From assembly GCF_013283645.1 (NCBI RefSeq), contig NZ_JABEKV010000009.1, forward strand, positions 7,555-71,554: a stretch of DNA of 64,000 nt, written 5' to 3'. This DNA is from Sinorhizobium psoraleae. Its GTDB lineage: Bacteria > Pseudomonadota > Alphaproteobacteria > Rhizobiales > Rhizobiaceae. The notes below the pieces were generated by a model. The model was not told the DNA's origin, did not search any database, and was given only the letters and a program-made list of their open reading frames with translations. Below are positions 33,330-42,238 of this stretch, in pieces. Each line of letters begins with the position of its first letter. Within the stretch, counting starts at the first letter, position 1. A program made the position numbers and the translations under genes.

Positions 33330-35432
33330 CTATACGGCTGCCATCCCAACCTCGACGGGATCAGGAACCGTCGTGTTGAAGATGTCCATGAAATTGCGGC
33401 GCGCGGCTGGTTTATCGCCGAGCTTTTCGGCTTTCGCTTCGACAGTTGCTTTGAGCTGCGCAGCCTTTGGAGTCAGGCCTTCCTCAATCGCCTTTATCCG
33501 AGCTTCCATGGCGGCAAGGCTTGCGGATGCTACCGCATCGGCCTTCGCAGTCGCCGGCTTCGGCTTCGGCTTCGTCTGCAGCGCCATTTTGTTGACGGTT
33601 CGTCTGGCGGTAGTAGTCGTTTCCTCCTCAGCTACGGTCGCGTCCTGGTTTGCCGGAGCAGACGTAATCATCGCGGCCGCGGCCGGCCTCTCTTCTATTG
33701 TGGGCGCCGGCGAGGTTGTTTCGATGGAAGGAACTCCGCCCTTGGCATACTCCGGAGTGGTTGCGGGAATGGCTTTCGGGGGCAGATATTCGACCTCCGG
33801 CACCTGCGGGATATTGGCCTGCGAAAATTCTTCAGCCGATTTGAACGGGTTCGTTTTAAAGAACCGAAGCTTCTCCCCGAAGATCGGTCTTTGCCCTTCG
33901 ATGAGCAGGATCATCTTGTTCTCCGGCATTTGCCGGACCTCCTGCGGCATCATCAGATCACGTTCGCGAATCTGCTCTACCTTGGTGCGGCGTGGCAGAC
34001 CCATCAGCTCGATCGTGCGGGATTCCGACTGGTAGCGGATCGTGCGCTTTCCGAGGGCCCGCGACGCATACTCGGCAGTGGCCTGGTCGTTGGCACCAAG
34101 GACGAGTTGATAGCCGCAATTACCGAGCAGCGAATGCCGGGAGGTTTCGCCGTAGATCTCATCGAGATTTTTCAGGTCCTGGATGATGAAGGCGAGCTTG
34201 ATGTTATAGCCGGCCACATAGGGCAGCTTCGTCATGATTTCGTCCATCCGCTTCAACTGCCGGAACTCGTCGAGGAGGAAATAGACTGGAAGAGAATTGG
34301 GATCGTGCTCCAGAGTGAGGATGTCCATTACCTGCTGTACGAACAGGGTGAGGAGAGGGCGAAGCAGGGTTATGTCCGTGATGTTCGGCGCCAGATAGAT
34401 CGACATCGGCCGACGCTTCATCGCCCGCAGATCCATGTCGGTGACATTGGTTGCCGCGACGATCCGCTCATTTTTAAAAGGCCGCATGGCCTTCTGGATA
34501 TCCATAAGCGCGGAAGCGGCCGCGCGTTCGGATAAAGCGATATAGGAATTGAAGCTCTCAAGTGTGAACTTGGACAGGTAGGGTTCTTTTTCCTTGATGT
34601 ACTTCATCAGCGCCTGCAGATCGACGCCGCTGTTGAAGAAGGAATTGACCTCGCCGAGGTTGCGGCGATCCCGATAGAAGGGGCTTTCGGTGATGTAGCT
34701 GATCACGCCGGCAAGGACTTGTTGCGCCGTCGCTTGCCAAACGGAGTTTTCCGATGCCGTGTTTTCGGGCACCAAAATGCCGGCGATGTTTTGGATGTCA
34801 GTGGTGCGGTTGCCCCGCTCCGTCCGAACGAAATCGAGCGGATTATAGCGATTGGTCTTTTCCGAGCCCGGCGCGAACAGGAAGACCTGGCTGCCGTTCT
34901 GTCGGCGATAGCCCGCGGTTGCCTTGAAAACCTCGCCTTTGAGGTCAGTGACGATCATCGAGCCTTCGTGCATGAGCGCATTGGGGATGACATAGCCCGC
35001 GCCCTTACCGGAGCGCGTCGGACCAATGATCAAATGATGCCGATCGTCCTGCGTGCGGAGAATGTTGCGCCCTACGCGGCCGAAAATATGGCCGTGTTTG
35101 CGGAACCATTTGCCGCGCCTAAGCGAGGCGATGTCCTGAAACGCCGCGTCGCCCAAGGGGTTGCTCGTCGGCTTCAGGCCGATGTATGCGACCAGGCCGG
35201 CGACGATCAGTGCCGGAACCATCGAACCAAGCGCGACCTTCTGCAGAGCAGGGCTCGAGCGATAAATCCAGAACTGCTGAATTGGAACAAAGGGGTTGCT
35301 CGTGATCGTCGTTTCGAGAACCCGTCCATCCTTGTAGAAGAGCTGAAGACCCAGGCCGTAGCCAAGCATCCAGACAACGAACGCTATCCCGACGCAAAAG
35401 AGCAGATAGAACGCCTGGAGCTCCTTGGTCAT
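33330..35432 (-). CDS. virD4: type IV coupling protein VirD4
   Basis: A 700-aa VirD4: two N-terminal membrane helices (about residues 6-32 and 66-88), Walker A HLIIGPTRSGKGAGYVIP, Walker B VYFLLDEFRQL, and an unusual ~170-residue Ala/Pro/Thr-rich C-terminal tail. It recruits the relaxase-DNA complex to the VirB channel. It overlaps virB11 by 4 bases as last gene of the leftward virB operon. Confidence 0.95.
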   Translation of the reverse strand: MTKELQAFYLLFCVGIAFVVWMLGYGLGLQLFYKDGRVLETTITSNPFVPIQQFWIYRSSPALQKVALGSMVPALIVAGLVAYIGLKPTSNPLGDAAFQDIASLRRGKWFRKHGHIFGRVGRNILRTQDDRHHLIIGPTRSGKGAGYVIPNALMHEGSMIVTDLKGEVFKATAGYRRQNGSQVFLFAPGSEKTNRYNPLDFVRTERGNRTTDIQNIAGILVPENTASENSVWQATAQQVLAGVISYITESPFYRDRRNLGEVNSFFNSGVDLQALMKYIKEKEPYLSKFTLESFNSYIALSERAAASALMDIQKAMRPFKNERIVAATNVTDMDLRAMKRRPMSIYLAPNITDITLLRPLLTLFVQQVMDILTLEHDPNSLPVYFLLDEFRQLKRMDEIMTKLPYVAGYNIKLAFIIQDLKNLDEIYGETSRHSLLGNCGYQLVLGANDQATAEYASRALGKRTIRYQSESRTIELMGLPRRTKVEQIRERDLMMPQEVRQMPENKMILLIEGQRPIFGEKLRFFKTNPFKSAEEFSQANIPQVPEVEYLPPKAIPATTPEYAKGGVPSIETTSPAPTIEERPAAAAMITSAPANQDATVAEEETTTTARRTVNKMALQTKPKPKPATAKADAVASASLAAMEARIKAIEEGLTPKAAQLKATVEAKAEKLGDKPAARRNFMDIFNTTVPDPVEVGMAAV

Positions 35433-36451
35433 GGTTCATCCCGGGCGAAGAAGATTTCGGAGACGCCGCGCTTGCCGCCGTCACGGCGGAGCTGGATGAC
35501 GATCGGGATCACCATCTGGATATACGACATGAGATCCTGCTTGGAAAAACCCGCTGACATGCCGGCTTGCTGCATCATCATGGCGAGCTGTTCATAGGCG
35601 CCCATCGGCGTATCGGCGTGAACGGTGGACATGCTGCCCGGATGGCCGGTGTTGATCGCGCGCAGGAAGGAGAATGCCTCCGCGCCACGAATCTCGCCGA
35701 CGAACAAACGGTCGGGACGCATGCGCAACGACGACTCGAGCAAGTTTTGAATGGTCACGTCTGCAGTGCCCTGATCACCCTTCGACGCGATCAGGTGAAC
35801 CGTGTTCGCCTGCGGCGGGAATAGCTCGCGTGTGTCCTCGAGCGTGATGATCCGCTCATGAGGATCCACACTTTTCAGGCAGGCGTTAAGGAAGGTCGTC
35901 TTGCCGGATGAGGTGCCGCCACTGATGAGGATAGAGACTCGTTTGGTGATAGCGGTGTGGATGAAATCGTAAATCCGGCCCGCGCGCAGGTGTCCGATCA
36001 ATTCCCGGTCGATGTCGCTGAGGCCGCCGACGGCCACAGATACTTTGTCGAGCGAACCGTTGTCGCGATACTCCTCGAGCGTGAAGTTGTTCACGACCTG
36101 CTTGCGGATCGAGATCGAGCCACCGTCAGGGGCCGCCGGCGGTAGGACGATCTGAATACGTTCGCCAGTCGGAAGCGCCGCGCTCAGAATCGGCTTGGCA
36201 CGGCTGATGAATTGGTTGGTCGCCGCCGCAACACGCTCGCCGATGTTCTGGATTTCATCGGTCGTCAGGGCGTCGATGAAATGGTGTTCCATATGATTGG
36301 CGCCGAACCGCTCCACATAGACGTGGCCCGGCTTATTGGCGGCGATTTCGACCACCTTTGGGTCATCAAGGAACTGTTTGATCGGTTCGAGCGCGCGATT
36401 GAGGAAGTAGTGCGGATCGCGTTTGATCGTGTTACTTGCCGCGACGTTCAC
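35429..36451 (-). CDS. virB11: T4SS ATPase VirB11
   Basis: A 340-aa hexameric traffic ATPase: N-terminal domain, Walker A ILISGGTSSGKTTFLNAC, Asp box TLEDTRELF, Walker B-like RLFVGEIRGAEAFSFLRAINTGHPGSMSTVHAD. The GTG start overlaps virB10 by 20 bases. Confidence 0.95.
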   Translation of the reverse strand: MNVAASNTIKRDPHYFLNRALEPIKQFLDDPKVVEIAANKPGHVYVERFGANHMEHHFIDALTTDEIQNIGERVAAATNQFISRAKPILSAALPTGERIQIVLPPAAPDGGSISIRKQVVNNFTLEEYRDNGSLDKVSVAVGGLSDIDRELIGHLRAGRIYDFIHTAITKRVSILISGGTSSGKTTFLNACLKSVDPHERIITLEDTRELFPPQANTVHLIASKGDQGTADVTIQNLLESSLRMRPDRLFVGEIRGAEAFSFLRAINTGHPGSMSTVHADTPMGAYEQLAMMMQQAGMSAGFSKQDLMSYIQMVIPIVIQLRRDGGKRGVSEIFFARDEP

Positions 36452-37637
36452 GTTGAATCTCCTTCATCGCTTCGGTAACCGGATCGTCGTACATGGCACT
36501 GAAATCGAGGTCCTGGCGCACGTAGACAAAGATTCGCTCGCCTTGGCTGACGCTGATGGTGGGAGGAATACGGAGGTTTTCACTGAGTACCGTATTCGCC
36601 ATGTCGCTAAAGGTCTGCGCGATCGTCTCCCGTGCGATCTCTTCGCCTCGTGCGGCATCGTCGCTGTTGTTGGAGGCCTCCTGACTGCCATATCCGGTCA
36701 GATAGCTGGCAGCGCCGCCGACGATAGAAAGCATGATCGACGCTCCAAATCGTTCGCGGAACTTATTGTCGACATGCCCGGTCAAGCCAGATCGGCCCAG
36801 GCTGTCCGTGCCGATCGAGTTAAGGCGCACGGAAACGCCATCATCGCGAATGAGCCTGGTCCAGATGACGAAGATGCGCTTTTGTCCGCGCGTCACCTCC
36901 GACTGATATTCGCCAATGAGGCGCGTTCCGGTCGGGATCAGAATACGCCGACCGTCGAAGGAATAGACATCTTGGGAGGTAATGGCACGAATCTGGCCGG
37001 GCAGGTCGCTGTTAATAGCCGTCTCGAGGATGCCGGGGATCAAGGTTCCCTCCGGTATCATCGCGTCGATACGCTCGATCTGCCGGGCCTTGGCGCTCCG
37101 ATCGGCAAGGCCCGCGGCCGCAGCCAGGTACTTGCTGTTGCGGTCCTCCCCGGCGACGCTCAGCCCGGAATCGCTCTCGCCTGTCAGGCTTCCGTTTCCG
37201 CTTCCGTTTCCTTTTTGATCGAGCTTGATCAGGCCCGACTTGTAACGCTCGGGGAACACTTCCACTGGCGCCGCTTCGGGCGTCTCTTCAACGGCCTCTG
37301 GCGGCGCTGGAACCTTGAACTCAGTCGTATCGACGGTTTCCTCAAGAGCTTCAGGTGGCGTCGGCAGTTTGATGACTTCTTGTTCGGGCTCCGGTTCCCG
37401 CTTTTGTTCGTCGCGAACAAAGGACGGCGGCCGGAATGTCGTAGTCTGAAACTCTTCGTCGCTGTCAGCAACATCGCGTGGCTTTTCGTTCGCGGTCGCA
37501 AGAACGAAATAGGCGGCCACGGCGCCGCCCAGGAGAAGGGCGGCCATACCGAGAGTTTGGTTTCGTCCAGCATTGCGATTGCTGACCGCCGTTTCGTCGG
37601 CCGTCGTCATGGCTTCAAGTTCGGGACTGCGCTTCAT
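36432..37637 (-). CDS. virB10: T4SS core channel protein VirB10
   Basis: A 401-aa TrbI/VirB10 protein: short cytoplasmic tail, transmembrane helix (about residues 29-46, GMAALLLGGAVAAYFVLA), a periplasmic Pro/Glu-rich stretch, and the outer-membrane-inserting beta domain (LIPGILETAINSDLPGQIRAITSQDVYSFDGRRILIPTGTRLIGEY). It spans both membranes. Confidence 0.95.
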   Translation of the reverse strand: MKRSPELEAMTTADETAVSNRNAGRNQTLGMAALLLGGAVAAYFVLATANEKPRDVADSDEEFQTTTFRPPSFVRDEQKREPEPEQEVIKLPTPPEALEETVDTTEFKVPAPPEAVEETPEAAPVEVFPERYKSGLIKLDQKGNGSGNGSLTGESDSGLSVAGEDRNSKYLAAAAGLADRSAKARQIERIDAMIPEGTLIPGILETAINSDLPGQIRAITSQDVYSFDGRRILIPTGTRLIGEYQSEVTRGQKRIFVIWTRLIRDDGVSVRLNSIGTDSLGRSGLTGHVDNKFRERFGASIMLSIVGGAASYLTGYGSQEASNNSDDAARGEEIARETIAQTFSDMANTVLSENLRIPPTISVSQGERIFVYVRQDLDFSAMYDDPVTEAMKEIQRERRGK

Positions 37638-38446
37638 TAGTTGCCGCTCCTCCTACGTTCCGTCGCCTTGGTGTCATGAGCCGGACCGAGAATGTCCGGA
37701 TCCGGAGCGCCGAAGTCAGGCTTGCGAAGGTTGAAGATGCATGTCCACTGGTTGCCATCTCGGAGCGTATATTGCGTCGCCACACCGTCGACGACGATGT
37801 ATTCGCCCTCCTTGCGGAAATTGCGCAGCGTCTCGGAGAAGTCCGACTGCACGGCAAAAATCGCGGGAACCCGGCTGCCGAACTTGAAGAAGGTTTTTTT
37901 GCCGTCATCGAAAATCATCGTAGGCTTCAGCGCTGGGTCGCCTGAAAACGAATAGTCGATATTGACGTTGGCCTTGTCGAGATTTGACATATTCGGGTTT
38001 GCCGCCCGGTACTCCGCTTCCTTGCGCAGCGAAGCATTCAGATCCTTCTCAGGATAGACGAACCGGATTCCGAAGATCTCCTTGCCATCGGTCGGAGCAT
38101 GGTCGTTGAGCTCGAGGAAATAGATCCTCTTGGTGGTCACGACGTTCATGTTGGTGGCGACGCTCTTCGCAATCGGCTTGACGAACAGGATATTGCCCTT
38201 TTCAGACGGGGCAACCTGCCAACTATCTGTGTCGCCGAGCGATATCGTTTCGAATTTTTCGTCCTCATCAAAGATGATCATGGTGGAGATGCCGTAGGTG
38301 GCAGAAACTTTCACCACATTGTTCGGCTGGTAGACGACGCTGGTGACACGCGAATCGAGCGAGCCGGGCCGTGGCGCCTGCGCAGCGTGGACGTGAGTCA
38401 TCGTCGCGGCCATGACGGTCGCAGAAAGCAGGAGGCGTTTGATCAT
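37637..38446 (-). CDS. virB9: T4SS outer-membrane core protein VirB9
   Basis: A 269-aa secreted VirB9/CagX protein with signal peptide MIKRLLLSATVMAATMTHVHA. The C-terminal domain (YSFSGDPALKPTMIFDDGKKTFFKF, YVVDGVATQYTLRDGNQ) is diagnostic. ATG 38446 is chosen because it begins the signal peptide; an in-frame extension to 38527 lies within virB8. Confidence 0.93.
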   Translation of the reverse strand: MIKRLLLSATVMAATMTHVHAAQAPRPGSLDSRVTSVVYQPNNVVKVSATYGISTMIIFDEDEKFETISLGDTDSWQVAPSEKGNILFVKPIAKSVATNMNVVTTKRIYFLELNDHAPTDGKEIFGIRFVYPEKDLNASLRKEAEYRAANPNMSNLDKANVNIDYSFSGDPALKPTMIFDDGKKTFFKFGSRVPAIFAVQSDFSETLRNFRKEGEYIVVDGVATQYTLRDGNQWTCIFNLRKPDFGAPDPDILGPAHDTKATERRRSGN

Positions 38447-39138
38447 TTCTCGTCTCCAGGCGTCACCGTCTCTTGATCGCGACGGTAGTTGTAGACCTGG
38501 AAGCCCAGCGGGTTTTCGAAGCGCCATTCATTGGTCGATGGCGTGTCCGTATAGCGATAGCGGACGACCGAAATGTAATGCCGGGTGATAGAATCCGTGT
38601 CCGTTTTCTCTGTGGTCGAAAACCGCACTAGGGCCGTGCTGGCATTAGAAAAGGTGACGGATTTAATATCGACGGTCACACTCTTGTTCTTCCCCAAAGC
38701 CCGTGCAGGATTGTTGGGATTTGCCGCGCTATAGAGTTCCTGCAGCTCACGGGCAGCGTCGCCCGTGGAGAGCAGGGCGGCAATGCCGAAATTCTGCTCA
38801 ATCGCAAAGGGGTCGTATCCCTCACGCGAGCGAATATAGCGCACGACGTTGGCCTGGGTGACCGCCTGTTGATCTGTGAGATTCGCCGAGCGTGTGAGAC
38901 CGGTTTTGATCTCCATGTATCCGGTGTTCTTGTCGACCTCGACGATGTAGGGTTCAAAGCTCTTCAGCGGTACGAGCATCACCAGCGCGGTTAAGGAAAG
39001 CAAGGTTATCGCGCCGAAAATCGTGGTGACGAACCATGCGAGCGTGCGAGACCGCTTGGCCTTCTTTACGATTTCCTGTTCCCACCGATCGCCGTCTTGA
39101 AAATAGCTCCGAAGAACTGCTTCATTTGTTTCTGCCAT
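38443..39138 (-). CDS. virB8: T4SS assembly protein VirB8
   Basis: A 231-aa inner-membrane protein: one transmembrane helix (about residues 30-55) and the NTF2-like periplasmic domain (PYIVEVDKNTGYMEIK, RSREGYDPFAIEQNF, TRHYISVVRYRYT). It overlaps virB9 by 4 bases. Confidence 0.93.
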   Translation of the reverse strand: MAETNEAVLRSYFQDGDRWEQEIVKKAKRSRTLAWFVTTIFGAITLLSLTALVMLVPLKSFEPYIVEVDKNTGYMEIKTGLTRSANLTDQQAVTQANVVRYIRSREGYDPFAIEQNFGIAALLSTGDAARELQELYSAANPNNPARALGKNKSVTVDIKSVTFSNASTALVRFSTTEKTDTDSITRHYISVVRYRYTDTPSTNEWRFENPLGFQVYNYRRDQETVTPGDEK

Positions 39139-39175
39139 TCTTCTAGCCCTTAAACCTAGCCCTTACTTTCGCGCC

Positions 39176-40204
39176 TCAACGAGGCGTGCTGTTGTTGCTG
39201 ATGCGGTTCTGCATCGCCTCAGCGCTGGCGTTTCGTATGTTGGCTCGCATGCCTTCTTGCGTGCGCGCCCTGGCTTGCATTCCCGCGTTGCCTGCTGCTC
39301 CCGCGAGGCGCTGCCCTCCGGACAGGGCCGAAATGGGTGCCGATATGCCAGCAAATCGCCCGACTGCGCGCGCGACATTGCCGAGACCGGCAGCCACACC
39401 ACCGGTAATCCCTTGCGCGAGAACCTGAATATTAAAGAGGACAAAAGCGCCGGCGGCGCAGAGCAGCAAGAAAGCGGAAATGTCACTGAGCTGAAGGCGC
39501 CTTTGGCTTGCAGCGCTGCTGACCTTGGTCAGTTCCGGGTCCATTGCTGCAATAAGGAATGCCGCAACGACATAAACGAACAGCGGGATCAATGCATACA
39601 TCAGCACCTGTTGGAACCAGGCGACGCCCAAACCCCTCGTCTGGTCGAAAAGCATGCAACCGATGAAGATGGGAGCCGTCCCGATCAAGACCCACATCAT
39701 CACCTTTGCAAGCAGAAGGATGGCCAATGCTACCGCAATAAAAACAGCGACGGCGAACATGATCAGAAAACCGACCATCGAGGGCAACACCGAAAAATAG
39801 CCTGACTGTTCCGCGAAGGCTGAAGCTGCCTCGTTGGCAGTTCTCCAGATCATCGACAGGCCGTTTGTCGGTTCCGTGATACCGGTCCCTGTGGCGGTGA
39901 GGATAGCTCGGCCAACGTCCTCCGGAGTGTCGTTCAGCCAAGAATAGAAGAGGGTGTTAAAATAGTCCCAATTCCTCACCAGCGCGAGGATGATCAACAT
40001 ACGCGCCACCCGACCGATAATCTCGCTGACGCTGACGCGAGCGGTTCCCATGAACAGTTGGAGGCCGTAAAAGCCCACGTATGCGATGAACATGATCGTC
40101 AGCAGCGGCACGACCTCATTGCCGACGATCCCGTAGGCTCGCGACGAGAAATTCGCTCCGGTCTGTTCAATTCTTTCCAGCAACGCTCCAAGGAAGTCGT
40201 TCAT
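39176..40204 (-). CDS. virB6: T4SS inner-membrane channel protein VirB6
   Basis: A 342-aa polytopic protein with 6-7 transmembrane segments and an amphipathic C-terminal tail (MRANIRNASAEAMQNRIS). ATG 40204 is preferred over a TTG two codons upstream. Position between the small lipoprotein gene and virB8 fits. Confidence 0.9.
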   Translation of the reverse strand: MNDFLGALLERIEQTGANFSSRAYGIVGNEVVPLLTIMFIAYVGFYGLQLFMGTARVSVSEIIGRVARMLIILALVRNWDYFNTLFYSWLNDTPEDVGRAILTATGTGITEPTNGLSMIWRTANEAASAFAEQSGYFSVLPSMVGFLIMFAVAVFIAVALAILLLAKVMMWVLIGTAPIFIGCMLFDQTRGLGVAWFQQVLMYALIPLFVYVVAAFLIAAMDPELTKVSSAASQRRLQLSDISAFLLLCAAGAFVLFNIQVLAQGITGGVAAGLGNVARAVGRFAGISAPISALSGGQRLAGAAGNAGMQARARTQEGMRANIRNASAEAMQNRISNNSTPR

Positions 40205-40216
40205 CGCCAACCGTCC

Positions 40217-40426
40217 TTAATTCGCCGTCATGGCGTCAATAGCAGCGAAGGCGTCGGCTGCGTTGCCGTTGACACTTGTCATCGGCCCACATTCGAGGCG
40301 AGGATCTGACGCATAGGAGGTCAGGTTCGCAGGCCTCTTGCAAGGAGCGGTCTTTTCCTTCGCCGCCGTGCCGCAGCCGGCGAGACCGGCTACGATCAAG
40401 AAAGGAAAAAGCACCTTTGCTGGCAT
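40217..40426 (-). CDS. small lipoprotein, VirB7-like or entry-exclusion protein
   Basis: A 69-aa lipoprotein: MPAKVLFPFLIVAGLAGC is a lipobox signal peptide cleaved before Cys, followed by a short Cys-containing mature part. Between virB5 and virB6 this is the usual site of an entry-exclusion lipoprotein (Eex/TrbK-like); it may alternatively serve as VirB7 of the core complex. A GTG at 40444, overlapping virB5, is an alternative start. Confidence 0.7.
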   Translation of the reverse strand: MPAKVLFPFLIVAGLAGCGTAAKEKTAPCKRPANLTSYASDPRLECGPMTSVNGNAADAFAAIDAMTAN

Positions 40427-40433
40427 GGTGATT

Positions 40434-41138
40434 TTACTGGTCACTGTAGCTGAGAGCCTTCTTAGAATTAGAGATGTCGGTCAGGCGTCTTTGGTTGTCG
40501 GCCTGGAGCGACGATACGGCCCCGTTCATCACGCCGATCAGCTCGTTGATCGTCAGCCCGGCTTGCACCTGAAGCTGAGTGTTCTGATCGATCGAGCCCT
40601 TAATGTCCTTGGCTTGGCCGATATTTGCGCCAGCCTGCTCGAAAGACGAGCGGCGAGTCTGGACGGCCTGCTGTGAACCGGTGACGAGAGCAGCGACGCC
40701 AAGAACGGTGTTCACCATCTCCTCATAGGACTTGTCGCCGGAAAAGGAGCTGCCCGACTGGCCGGACAGATTTTTCACTAGCTGCAGGCCGTTGATGAAG
40801 GTCGTTGCGACCTTGGCGACATCGCCGCCCATACCGCCGAAGTTTGGAACGCCACCCGACATCAGGCTATCGAACGACGGCATCTGTGAGACGCTGAAGC
40901 CATTGCCAACGGCAAGATTTTGCATCTGGTTGGCATCGCTTCCGCGGTCGCCGGTCACCGCTTGAAGGGTTTCCTGGACCGTTTTCAGCACTTCCTTGTT
41001 AGTGCCAAGGATATCATCGGTCGTCTTCGACGTTCGCTGCGCAATCTCAAGATTGGCACCGTCGATAACCGGAACTTGCGCCAAAGCCGAGGACGCAAGG
41101 GCGGCCACCGAATACGCCGTCAAAATCAAACGTTTCAT
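40434..41138 (-). CDS. virB5: T4SS minor pilus protein VirB5
   Basis: A 234-aa secreted helical protein with signal peptide (MKRLILTAYSVAALASSALA) and a long amphipathic body of the VirB5/TrbJ type (INELIGVMNGAVSSLQADNQRRLTDISNSKKAL). The mature N-terminus begins QVPVIDGANLE, nearly the same as that of the next protein upstream. ATG 41138 begins the signal peptide. Confidence 0.85.
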   Translation of the reverse strand: MKRLILTAYSVAALASSALAQVPVIDGANLEIAQRTSKTTDDILGTNKEVLKTVQETLQAVTGDRGSDANQMQNLAVGNGFSVSQMPSFDSLMSGGVPNFGGMGGDVAKVATTFINGLQLVKNLSGQSGSSFSGDKSYEEMVNTVLGVAALVTGSQQAVQTRRSSFEQAGANIGQAKDIKGSIDQNTQLQVQAGLTINELIGVMNGAVSSLQADNQRRLTDISNSKKALSYSDQ

Positions 41139-41149
41139 GGCAGTTCTCC

Positions 41150-42238
41150 TCATTGAGCGTTCAACATCAGTTCTACGTTGTCCTCGCGTTCCCGTTTTTG
41201 AACGCAAGCCTTCTCCACCGGGCTCCATTCGAGCTCCTGGCGCGGATCGCACAAACCGGTCGTTTCGCGATCCTCCTTATCGTCATCATCCTTGAAATCG
41301 CTGGTGCGCGAGGACCCGGACAGGCCGCTGAGATCAACCGCGTTACGGGAGTTCATCAGATCCGCCATCGTTGTGCCGAGGCGGATGACTTGGTTCATCA
41401 TTTCGAGATTGGCGTTGCGGGCACCGGAGTTGTGGTCCCAACTGTCCTGGATTGTGCCGCTGGACATCGCACCTAACTGTTGCAGCCACGATGCGACGTT
41501 GCCGCCGCCTTCGCCGATCGCCTGCGACGTCGCCATGGAATTGATGGTAGAATCCCGCATGCCGGTAAAGGACGTCGATCCGCCGCCATAGTTCACCGGG
41601 ATATTGGCAACGTCGGAACCGCCGAAGGCCGGGAGCCACTTTTGGGTGATGTTCGCGACATACCCTTGCGTTTCCTTGAATGGAGGAATCCCGCCATACT
41701 TCTGTACATTGCCAGGTCCCGCATTGTAGGCGGCCAGCGCCAGATTGGTGTTGCCGTTGAACCGGCGAAGTTGTTGCTTCAGGTAGCGCGCCCCGCCGCG
41801 GAGATTGTCTTCGATATTGTGCGGATCGACCCCGAGATCTTTTGCCGTACCAGGCATGAGTTGAGAAAGCCCGATCGCGCCGACCGGCGATTTCGCACAA
41901 GGATTGAAGCGGCTTTCTTGATAGACAAGCGCCATGAAGAGGTTTTCATCGACGCCTTCCTCTTGGGCGACACGCTTCACCAGACCGGTAATCTCCGGAT
42001 TTGCCGTGGCCGCTGAGGCTGCATCGCCGCTTCGGCCTGGGCGATACATCGAGCAGGTCACGCTTTTGCTGACAGTGTGACGGTCGCTGTCCGTCTTTTC
42101 GATTTCCGTAGTTGTCGCGTCACGTTTCGTGTCGGTCTCGAGCACTTTCCCATCGATGACAGGCACCTGAGAAACAGCCGGTCCAGCAACGCCAAGCCAC
42201 AGCGCAGAAATTACCCCTAATGCAGGACTTTTCCTCAT
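41150..42238 (-). CDS. secreted lytic transglycosylase with VirB5-like N-terminus
   Basis: A 362-aa protein: signal peptide ([23 protein letters not shown]), mature start [17 protein letters not shown] like VirB5, an SLT domain (about residues 95-210; catalytic Glu in [27 protein letters not shown], then [19 protein letters not shown]), and a ~150-residue tail. It opens peptidoglycan for the channel. It is the second transglycosylase of the operon and overlaps virB4 by 4 bases. Confidence 0.88.
   Translation of the reverse strand: MRKSPALGVISALWLGVAGPAVSQVPVIDGKVLETDTKRDATTTEIEKTDSDRHTVSKSVTCSMYRPGRSGDAASAATANPEITGLVKRVAQEEGVDENLFMALVYQESRFNPCAKSPVGAIGLSQLMPGTAKDLGVDPHNIEDNLRGGARYLKQQLRRFNGNTNLALAAYNAGPGNVQKYGGIPPFKETQGYVANITQKWLPAFGGSDVANIPVNYGGGSTSFTGMRDSTINSMATSQAIGEGGGNVASWLQQLGAMSSGTIQDSWDHNSGARNANLEMMNQVIRLGTTMADLMNSRNAVDLSGLSGSSRTSDFKDDDDKEDRETTGLCDPRQELEWSPVEKACVQKREREDNVELMLNAQ

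Noticed and set aside
36423-37640. Long plus-strand open frame (405 codons) opposite virB10
   Set aside because: It is the antisense shadow of a clear virB10 gene in a GC-rich region; no family resemblance.
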